17,477 bases of DNA from Propionibacteriaceae bacterium. GTDB lineage: Bacteria; Actinomycetota; Actinomycetes; Propionibacteriales; Propionibacteriaceae. Shown piece after piece: positions 6,667-13,007 of the stretch. The stretch covers positions 1 to 17,477 of the forward strand of contig JAGQUI010000016.1 of NCBI GenBank assembly GCA_020438595.1. Reading direction: 5' to 3'. The translations under genes and the position numbers were made by a program. The notes beneath the pieces are model-generated. The model had not been told where the DNA came from and searched no databases. It saw only the letters and a list, made by a program, of their open reading frames with translations. Position 1 is the first letter of the stretch. The number at the start of each line of letters is the position of its first letter.

Positions 6667-7689
6667 TCACGTCGGCAGTGGTGGTCCGCAGCAGGCACGC
6701 TGTAGAGCGACGCGCCGGGGTCGAGTTCGGGCGCAGAGTCCGTGACCGGGCACAGGCTGCTCCAGTTGTGTCCGCCTCGGGGTGGAGCTGAGTGTGACGT
6801 AGGCACGTCGCGCCGTCGACTCGGAAACGAGTTCCCGTTCGCGCATTCGATGGAGCAACGAGTGGGCGGAAACGCCCCAGTGCTGGCTGAGTGCCTCGAC
6901 TCGATCGAAGGTCACCCGGTGAGGAAGCAATGGTCGGATCGCAGCGTCCGGCGTGAGGAACTCCGCCGCGAACCGATCGGCCTGCCGCTCCATCTCGCTG
7001 TCACTCCCGTGTCGACCATGGTGCATGACGATGTGGCCGATCTCGTGAGCTGCCGAGAAGCGATGCCTGAGAACATCGTCCGCCTTGTCGGGCGTCATCA
7101 CGATCACCGGACGCGAGAGCGCCGTCGTCGAGAACGCGTCAATGCGGCTCTTCTCGTCTGATCCCTCCTCCTTCATCGAGAACAGCAGAACAATGACGCC
7201 GTGATTCTCGATCTCGGCGACGAGACCTACCACCGGCCCTGCGCCGAGTCCCCAGTGCGAACGCAGAAGCCGCGCGGCCGTGACGGGGTCAATAGGCTCC
7301 TGGGACTCCGGGAACGCCCACGAGGGAAGATCTGGTTCCGGGAACTCCACCTGCTCTTCGAGATAGCAGCTGAGTTCCCAGACCTGCTCCACGTACGCCG
7401 TGGCCTGTTGCTGCTGCGCCACCATCGTCGAGCGGAGACGACGGAATGACGCTTCAGCAACCTCGACCTGCGCGCGCGGCCGGCCGAGGGCGAGATACCC
7501 CGGAGGCACGTGAAGCGCATCGGCGAGCGCCTCTATCGTCTCGCCTCTATCGTCTCGCCACGCGGTTTGACCTCTCCTCGCTCGTACTGGCCGATCGCGG
7601 CCGCCGAATGCGCACCGGCGCTGCGTGTCGGTCGGGACGGGAACGGGTCGGCTCGCCCAGCCTCGCGCGGCGAGCGACCGGGGGGTCAC
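6667..7689 (-). CDS. ImmA/IrrE (M78) metalloprotease with a scrambled XRE-type HTH
   Basis: The C-terminal part is a clear ImmA/IrrE zinc peptidase. It has H-E-I-G-H (7033–7047; residues 215–219 from the GTG) and a downstream E-R-Q-A-D-R-F-A-A-E-F giving the third ligand (E234). Such proteins cleave repressors in mobile elements or stress control (ImmA, IrrE/PprI). The GTG at 7687–7689 overlaps the stop of the 400-aa gene (GTGA), so the two are coupled. An intact frame runs from it, but its first ~55 residues are not HTH-like. The adjacent frame between about 7628 and 7544 does encode HTH residues (A-I-G-Q-Y-E-R-G-E-V-K-P-R-G-E-T-I-E-A). These join the protease frame only if one copy of the 14-bp duplication at 7530–7557 is removed. 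The N-terminal HTH half is degenerate or missing. The protease may still be made, or the gene may be a decaying pseudogene. Confidence 0.7.
   Translation of the reverse strand: MTPRSLAARGWASRPVPVPTDTQRRCAFGGRDRPVRARRGQTAWRDDRGETIEALADALHVPPGYLALGRPRAQVEVAEASFRRLRSTMVAQQQQATAYVEQVWELSCYLEEQVEFPEPDLPSWAFPESQEPIDPVTAARLLRSHWGLGAGPVVGLVAEIENHGVIVLLFSMKEEGSDEKSRIDAFSTTALSRPVIVMTPDKADDVLRHRFSAAHEIGHIVMHHGRHGSDSEMERQADRFAAEFLTPDAAIRPLLPHRVTFDRVEALSQHWGVSAHSLLHRMRERELVSESTARRAYVTLSSTPRRTQLEQPVPGHGLCARTRPRRVALQRACCGPPLPT
7530..7557. repeat. 14-bp perfect tandem duplication inside the ImmA gene
   Basis: CCTCTATCGTCTCG is present twice in a row (7530–7543 and 7544–7557). Fourteen is not a multiple of three, so the second copy shifts the frame. 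It separates the HTH-encoding frame upstream from the protease frame downstream. With one copy the two read through as E-T-I-E-A-L-A-D-A-L-H-V-P-P-G. Confidence 0.93.
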
Positions 7690-8888
7690 CTGGTCGGCTG
7701 GAAGTCGAGGAAGGACAACTGCGGTGCCCGCTTCCCGTCCACGTCCGACCATTTGAGGGTCGTCCAGCGCACCGCATCGGCGACGAAGAGATTCGGGAAC
7801 GTGTTGTGCACGTCCTTCAGCACAGGATCGATCACGTCGGACTGGAACTGCTGCCGGGCGAGGTAGGCGACTCGGAGGTCGGGAAGGCGGCTGTTGCCGA
7901 ACAACCGCTCCTGCCGGGGGTTGAAGGACAGCCCCGACTTCCGGATGGTCCCGAGGGTCTCGTTGATGTAGTACTGGTCCTGCGCGTAGAGGAGCAGCCG
8001 CCAGTGGTGCGTGGACATCATCCGGAGGGCCAGGCCCACGATGGGTGAACGGTTGGACGGATTGCCGGGCGGCGGGTCCAGAACGATCAGGTCCGTGACG
8101 GAATCCCGCAACAGCGCCGAGTTCCGGTTCGCTTCGAGGAAACGCGCAACGATGGTGGTGCTGATGCTGAAACAGGCGATCGCCACGTGGGCCAGGCGGG
8201 CGCGGTGCGCGGGGGCTTTCCCGGCGTTCTTCTCGAGATACCAGTCCTGGATGCCCAGAAGGACTCCTGCGAGCACGTCCGCGTCGGCGAGGGCTCCCAG
8301 ACCTGCCTGGAACGACCGCACCATCGGCACGACGAAGACGTAGGGACGATCCGCTCTGGCCAGCTGGTAGGCGAGCCGGTGCGCGTTGAGCAGGAACTGG
8401 AAGAACAGCCAGTCCCAGGCGTACGGGTAGCCGCTGGCGTCGCCGTAATAGACCGGGACGTCGGCGTCGGCGGCGTGATCGTACAGCGGCCGATTCGCAG
8501 CGCGGTGACCTTTCGGGTTGTCCTGCGGGCTCGGCGGCACGTACACGAGGAACGGCAGTCCTCGCTCGAAGACGGGCTGGGCGAGGTGGCTGCTCATGCC
8601 GGCCATGACGAGGTGGTGTCCGCCGTCGATCGTCACCTCGAACACGCGGGCCTGGTAATTGGGGAAGAGGCTGTCGTCCCGGGCGATCGCCAGCCGGCCT
8701 GACTTGTCGAGGATCGGATTCTCGACGTACCTCCCCTTGAACACCCGGTCGCTCGCCTGCGGGACCAGGAACTCCCGCGGCATCGTTCGCGGGACGGTGA
8801 AGCGCTCGCTCGCCCTCGCGAAGGGAACGCCCTTGAGCAGATCCACGACCCGCGGTGTCACGTCCGTCACCGGGATCAATGCCACCAT
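7686..8888 (-). CDS. Unrecognised 400-aa protein, possibly alpha/beta-hydrolase-like
   Basis: I do not recognise a family. The ATG at 8886–8888 has a GAGGA site 8 nt upstream. There is no signal peptide or convincing membrane helix, so it is probably cytoplasmic. The pattern strand (F-L-V-Y-V-P-P-S), strand (Y-V-F-V-V-P-M), then strand–turn–helix V-A-I-A-C-F-S-I-S-T-T and strand L-I-V-L-D-P-P-P looks like an alpha/beta-hydrolase core. The turn C239-F-S-I-S243 would replace the usual G-X-S-X-G nucleophile elbow, which is non-canonical and may mean an inactive or altered enzyme. A T-H-H-W segment around residue 305 could hold the histidine. Its stop overlaps the ImmA gene start (GTGA), and it is divergent from the 913-aa gene, so the three probably form one cassette. 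Fold assignment is inference. Confidence 0.75.
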   Translation of the reverse strand: MVALIPVTDVTPRVVDLLKGVPFARASERFTVPRTMPREFLVPQASDRVFKGRYVENPILDKSGRLAIARDDSLFPNYQARVFEVTIDGGHHLVMAGMSSHLAQPVFERGLPFLVYVPPSPQDNPKGHRAANRPLYDHAADADVPVYYGDASGYPYAWDWLFFQFLLNAHRLAYQLARADRPYVFVVPMVRSFQAGLGALADADVLAGVLLGIQDWYLEKNAGKAPAHRARLAHVAIACFSISTTIVARFLEANRNSALLRDSVTDLIVLDPPPGNPSNRSPIVGLALRMMSTHHWRLLLYAQDQYYINETLGTIRKSGLSFNPRQERLFGNSRLPDLRVAYLARQQFQSDVIDPVLKDVHNTFPNLFVADAVRWTTLKWSDVDGKRAPQLSFLDFQPTR

Positions 8889-9045
8889 GCCCCGAATCCT
8901 CGTTTTCCCGCTGTCGGGCCGACAAGGCGTTGTTGTGCTGCCCTACGCAGTAGTGCTGGCGCACCGTTGCCGGGGCAATTCTGCCGTCTGATCACCCGGT
9001 CGGAGGGCTCGTAGCTTGGAGCCGCCAACCTGTTCTGGAGGCTCC
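8889..9045. promoter_or_regulatory. Divergent promoter region of the accessory cassette
   Basis: All three cassette genes must be driven from this 157-bp gap. It contains a small palindrome, TTGCC-GG-GGCAA (8967–8978), roughly midway, which could be an operator. No strong -35/-10 pair stands out on either strand. A GGAGGG at 9002–9007 precedes a possible TTG start at 9016. GGAGG at 9037–9041 precedes the preferred ATG at 9046. Confidence 0.4.
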
Positions 9046-11787
9046 ATGTTCGATCTCTTCAAGGACGTTGATCGGTACCGGGGCGTTCCGCCCTACGCGA
9101 GCGAGCACTATGGCATCTACCAGCCGTTGCTCGGCTGGAAGTCCAGGCTCACCAATGAGTGGATCCGACTCGGGGCCAAGGTGGTGGACCCCCGGCTCAA
9201 GCGCATCCTCGACTCTCGCATCGAGCCCGCTCCGACCAGGGACGAGGACCTGATCGCGCTCCCGTTGGAGCCAGGCTCCGGGAAGTCCCCGTGGCGGGTG
9301 GTCCTCCTCAATGATCTGGACAGCGAGCTGTTGAGAGTGCTGCGTGAGGCGGTCCAGGGCTTCGTCGACGCGCACGGTGGGAAGCTCCCCGTCGGCGCGG
9401 AGTGGAACCAGGTGATCGAGATCAACCAGTTGATGGACAAGGACAGGGGCCCGCTGAGAGTGGTCAACGATCGTCTCCGCGACCGGATCCTGCTCCGACA
9501 GGACCTCGCCTCGAAGGTACGGGCCGGTGATCCCCAGGCCTCGTACGAGGCCGCCCGCGCGGAACACCTGGCGCTGATGCAGTACGAGTCGCAGATCGCC
9601 TGCATGTTGCTCTTCTACGCCGAGGGCCAGGCCGGGTACGAGCCCGACACCCTCGCGAAGCTGTTCGGCGTCTACCCCGCGCCACCCCTGGACGACCTGT
9701 TCACCTCGACCGACCCGCTCGCGAACATCGACCCGATGGACCGGAGCGGGGTCCTCTCCCCCGTCGGGTTCATCCACCTCTTCCGCCAGTACTTCTTCGA
9801 CCTGGGCACCTTCCTGGGCGAGCCGGTCGAGCATGTCTGGCTCGCACCCGGAACCACGATCGAACTGATCGAGGTGAACACGCGGCGCACGCTGATCGAA
9901 CGCACGGAGGAGGCGTCGCTCGAGAGCACCTCCCGATCCGAACGTTCCACCGCCGTCAAGGACGAGCTGAGCGATGCGATCCGCGCCGAGAACGACTCGA
10001 GCACCAAGCTCGGCGTGACGGTGACCAACTCGGTGAACTTCGGGGTGTACCAGGGCTCGGCCACGGCCAACCTTGGGGTCGAGAACGCGAGGAAGGACGC
10101 CCGCGAGAGCGCGCACAAGCAGAACCGCGAGCAGGCCGAGAAGCTCTCCACCGAGATCAAGCGCAGCTACAAGTCCGTGTTCCGCACCGTTACCGAGACG
10201 ACCGACACGCGGACGAAGCGCTACGTCCTCGAGAATCCCGGCCCCGACCTGGTCAACTACGAACTGCGGCGCAAGATGAGACGGGTCGGCGTGCAGTTGC
10301 AGGATCTCGGCACGCAGTTGTGCTGGCAGGTGTTCGTGGACGACCCCGGCTCGACGCTGGGCCTCGCCGAACTCGTGCACTTCGCGGAGTCGCCCGACCT
10401 CGCCAACATCAAGCAGCCAGATCCGATGCCCTACCCCGCTCCGGTCACGACGAAGTTCACCGCCCCGATCCAGTTCACCGGCGAGAACACCGACGACAAC
10501 GCCGGGGCCCTCTACGAGTGGCGTGGCCAGCACCCCGACGGACGCCACTACGGCAACCGGATGAACACCGACGACGAGGACGAGCAGGACAAGCGGGTGA
10601 TCATGGGGCCGTTCACCTTCCACGCCCAGCCCCCGCAGGCAGACTACGTGCTTGCCGAGGTCCGGCCGATCGGCCCCCAGGCCGGCCAGATCGGGATCGT
10701 GCGGGACTGGCCGATGCACAGGGACGCCGCGGGGAACCCCGACGGCTCGTTCGATCTCGTCATGCAGCAACTGCAGTTCAACGGCCAGAAGCAGGTTCCG
10801 TTCGACGTCGAGCTCGTCTTCAACCCCACCAAGGATGCGATCGACGCCTACAAGGCGCTGAAGAAGAAGGCGGACGACGACTACGACGCAGAGGTGTTCC
10901 GCGCGGTCAAGAAGACCTACATGGACAGCGTGCGTGACCGCATCAAGGCGGCCCACGGGATCGCGTCCCGACCCGCCTGGGACCTCCGCGAGGAGGAACG
11001 CACGGTGGTCTACCGGAACCTGCTCCGCCGGCTGATGCTCGACAGTTGGGGCTCCCCGGACGACGAGAACCAGCGCCGCCTCAACCACGTCCGCTCCGAG
11101 ATCGTGCGGGCCATCTTCGACGTGGACGCCATGCTCTACTTCGTGGCACCCGAGTGGTGGATGCCTCGCCGGCACCGGACGTCGCACACATTCAATCCCA
11201 GCGTCCCGGCGAAGGACCAGACCGTCAACCTGAACGACGAGAACCAGGTGCGCTGGAAGGACGTGCCCGTCCGGCCCGACAACTACAGCATCACCGAGGA
11301 GTCCGACCCCGCGAGACTGGGATCGTCACTCGGCTGGCTGATCCAGCTCGACGGCGACAACCTGCGCAACGCATTCCTGAATGCGCCGTGGGTCAAGGCC
11401 GTCATCCCGATCAGGACCGGCCGCGAACGCGCTGCGTTGAACTGGCTCCGCACCGTGGAGGGCCATGAGGGCGACGGCTGGACGGAGAACTTCAAGCCTT
11501 CGACCCCGGAGGATCAGCAACTGGTGGCCGAGGTGCAGGCTGACGGCAACCAGCCAACCCTGGGGAACGTGCTCGAGAAGATCGCGGAGAAGCTCGAGGC
11601 CCAGAACTCGGACATGGCGCCGACGCTGAAGGCCGACAAGGTCTTCGAGCACGGCTTTGACCCACTCGCGAACGGATTCGACGCCGGCCTCCCGGCCAAC
11701 GAGATCTTCAGCCAGTGGGTCTCGGTGCTCCCCACCGATCAGATCGTGGCCGTCACCTACGAGCCGACCAACCTCCTGGAGCCCTAG
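9046..11787 (+). CDS. Unrecognised large protein (913 aa) with coiled-coil and beta-hairpin-like segment
   Basis: I do not recognise a named family. I chose the ATG at 9046 (GGAGG 4 nt upstream); a TTG at 9016 with its own ribosome site would add ten residues. The N-terminus is hydrophilic with no signal peptide. Residues about 281–385 are striking: a long Ser/Glu/Arg/Lys-rich helix, then about 320–345 with alternating hydrophobic and small polar residues (K-L-G-V-T-V-T-N-S-V-N-F-G-V), then a second charged helix. A conserved-looking block follows at about 392–435 (Y-V-L-E-N-P-G … Y-E-L-R-R-K-M … L-C-W-Q-V-F-V-D-D-P-G). The C-terminal half is mixed alpha/beta and rich in Asp and Trp, with no enzymatic motif. 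An amphipathic beta-hairpin between helices is seen in some pore-forming or membrane-inserting proteins, which is only a hypothesis. Divergent from the hydrolase-like/ImmA pair. Confidence 0.8.
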   Translation: MFDLFKDVDRYRGVPPYASEHYGIYQPLLGWKSRLTNEWIRLGAKVVDPRLKRILDSRIEPAPTRDEDLIALPLEPGSGKSPWRVVLLNDLDSELLRVLREAVQGFVDAHGGKLPVGAEWNQVIEINQLMDKDRGPLRVVNDRLRDRILLRQDLASKVRAGDPQASYEAARAEHLALMQYESQIACMLLFYAEGQAGYEPDTLAKLFGVYPAPPLDDLFTSTDPLANIDPMDRSGVLSPVGFIHLFRQYFFDLGTFLGEPVEHVWLAPGTTIELIEVNTRRTLIERTEEASLESTSRSERSTAVKDELSDAIRAENDSSTKLGVTVTNSVNFGVYQGSATANLGVENARKDARESAHKQNREQAEKLSTEIKRSYKSVFRTVTETTDTRTKRYVLENPGPDLVNYELRRKMRRVGVQLQDLGTQLCWQVFVDDPGSTLGLAELVHFAESPDLANIKQPDPMPYPAPVTTKFTAPIQFTGENTDDNAGALYEWRGQHPDGRHYGNRMNTDDEDEQDKRVIMGPFTFHAQPPQADYVLAEVRPIGPQAGQIGIVRDWPMHRDAAGNPDGSFDLVMQQLQFNGQKQVPFDVELVFNPTKDAIDAYKALKKKADDDYDAEVFRAVKKTYMDSVRDRIKAAHGIASRPAWDLREEERTVVYRNLLRRLMLDSWGSPDDENQRRLNHVRSEIVRAIFDVDAMLYFVAPEWWMPRRHRTSHTFNPSVPAKDQTVNLNDENQVRWKDVPVRPDNYSITEESDPARLGSSLGWLIQLDGDNLRNAFLNAPWVKAVIPIRTGRERAALNWLRTVEGHEGDGWTENFKPSTPEDQQLVAEVQADGNQPTLGNVLEKIAEKLEAQNSDMAPTLKADKVFEHGFDPLANGFDAGLPANEIFSQWVSVLPTDQIVAVTYEPTNLLEP

Positions 11788-11918
11788 CCCACGTGCCCGC
11801 TGGGGCCGCAGGTGCCAGGACCTGGGCGACCAACGAACGATCTCCGAAGGCCTCGGAACCGACCTAGGCGACATCATCCAGCGCAGCGACATGCCCCAGT
11901 TATGCCCAGAATGGAGAT

Positions 11919-11964
11919 GCGAAGTGCCCCTAACCAGCGTTTCCACTAGTCAGAGGCACTTCGC
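11919..11964. terminator. 10-bp inverted repeat between the 913-aa gene and tRNA-Pro
   Basis: GCGAAGTGCC (11919–11928) pairs perfectly with GGCACTTCGC (11955–11964); after one mismatch two more pairs (CT/AG) extend the stem. The right arm is followed by CTTT on the plus strand. It starts only 3 nt past the CCA end of tRNA-Pro on the minus strand. It can terminate the tRNA transcript and the oncoming 913-aa gene. The rest of 11788–11918 holds nothing that I recognise. Confidence 0.6.
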
Positions 11965-11967
11965 CTT

Positions 11968-12044
<77 letters not shown>

Positions 12045-12048
12045 AACA

Positions 12049-12067
12049 GCCCTGACTGGGTCAGGGC
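12049..12067 (-). terminator. Hairpin after the metallophosphoesterase gene
   Basis: GCCCTGAC/GTCAGGGC is a perfect 8-bp stem with a 3-nt loop (12057–12059). It lies 30 nt beyond the metallophosphoesterase stop and just before the tRNA-Pro gene. This placement fits a terminator separating the ponA2 operon from the tRNA. Only a short TGTT follows, not a true T-run. Confidence 0.65.
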
Positions 12068-12097
12068 CGAGTGGCAGTCTAGCCGAACTGCGAAGGC

Positions 12098-13006
12098 TCA
12101 GCCATTCGGGCCCGGAGTCAGCGTGAGCAGCGTCACCTCGGGCGGGCACGCGAACCGGTACGGGGCGAACGGGGACGAGCCGACGCCGGCGGAGACGTGC
12201 AGCCACAGCGAGTTGTCGCCTGCCTGGTAGCGGCTCAGGCCCTTGGCCTGGGCGGGCGGCAGGTCGCAGTTCGTGGTCAGCGCGCCCCAGCCCGGCACGC
12301 ACACCTGGCCGCCGTGGGTGTGGCCCGCGAACGCCAGCGGAACCCCGTCGGCGGCCATGGCGTCGAGCACCCGCGCATACGGCGCGTGGGTGACACCGAT
12401 CGAGAGGTCGGTCCCTTCGGAGGCCGGCCCCGCGACGCTCGAGTAGTCGTCCCGGTGCAGGTGGGCGTCATCGGTGCCGCGGAACTCGATCCGCACCCCG
12501 CGGACGTCGATCGTCGCCCTGTGCCCGGTCACGTCCTGCCAGGCGCCGGACGTGAGCCCCGCGCGCAGGTCCTCGGTCGGCAGCAACTCCCGGTCCTCGT
12601 GCACCCCGTGCCGGCTCGTCGAGGACGCCAGGTACCCCAACGGGTTCGACACCCCGGACGCGGTGTAGTCGTTCGAGCCGAACGCGAACACCCCCGGTAC
12701 GTCGAGCAGCCGGCCAAAGGCGTCCAGCAGCGGCGCCAGCGCGTTCGCGTGCGCGATGTTGTCGCCGGTGTTCACCACCAGGTCGGGTTCCAGCCCGGCC
12801 AGCGCCGCCACGAACTCGCGCCGGTCCCTCTGGTACGTGGCCAGGTGGATGTCGGAGACGTGCAGCACCCGCAGCCGCGGCGCTCCCGGGGGCAGCACGG
12901 GCACGCTCGCCCGGCGTACCCGGTACGAGTGCGCCTCGACGAACGTGCCGTAGGCCACGCAGGCCGCACCGGCGAGCGCGAGCCTGCCTGCGACCTTGCC
13001 GATCAC
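12098..13006 (-). CDS. Membrane-anchored metallophosphoesterase
   Basis: A 302-aa protein of the calcineurin-like metallophosphoesterase superfamily, similar in context to mycobacterial Rv3683. Metal-binding motifs appear in order: D-I-H (Asp52, His54), G-D-N (Asp82), G-S-N-D-Y (Asn112), T-H-A-P, and G-H-T-H-G-G near residue 235. A hydrophobic stretch at residues 7–23 should anchor it in the membrane with the catalytic domain attached. The GTG start at 13004–13006 lies one base after the ponA2 stop (TGA-C-GTG), so translation is coupled. Upstream in-frame codons belong to the ponA2 tail and do not look like this protein. Substrate is unknown; a role in envelope phosphate or lipid metabolism is inferred from coupling with a penicillin-binding protein. 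Confidence 0.9.
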   Translation of the reverse strand: MIGKVAGRLALAGAACVAYGTFVEAHSYRVRRASVPVLPPGAPRLRVLHVSDIHLATYQRDRREFVAALAGLEPDLVVNTGDNIAHANALAPLLDAFGRLLDVPGVFAFGSNDYTASGVSNPLGYLASSTSRHGVHEDRELLPTEDLRAGLTSGAWQDVTGHRATIDVRGVRIEFRGTDDAHLHRDDYSSVAGPASEGTDLSIGVTHAPYARVLDAMAADGVPLAFAGHTHGGQVCVPGWGALTTNCDLPPAQAKGLSRYQAGDNSLWLHVSAGVGSSPFAPYRFACPPEVTLLTLTPGPNG

Positions 13007-13007
13007 G

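Noticed and set aside
6532..6700. Left attachment site matching the tRNA-Pro 3' end
   Set aside because: I could see no match by eye to the tRNA 3' segment in this stretch, and there is no integrase gene.
6667..8964. A single 765-aa protein spanning the ImmA and 400-aa genes
   Set aside because: The part above about 7689 is an out-of-frame reading of the 400-aa gene and is Arg/Pro/Gly-rich; only the C-terminal third is real protease.
8992..11187. 731-codon minus-strand open frame opposite the 913-aa gene
   Set aside because: It is a compositional shadow; the plus strand has a ribosome site, balanced amino-acid use and GC-rich third positions.
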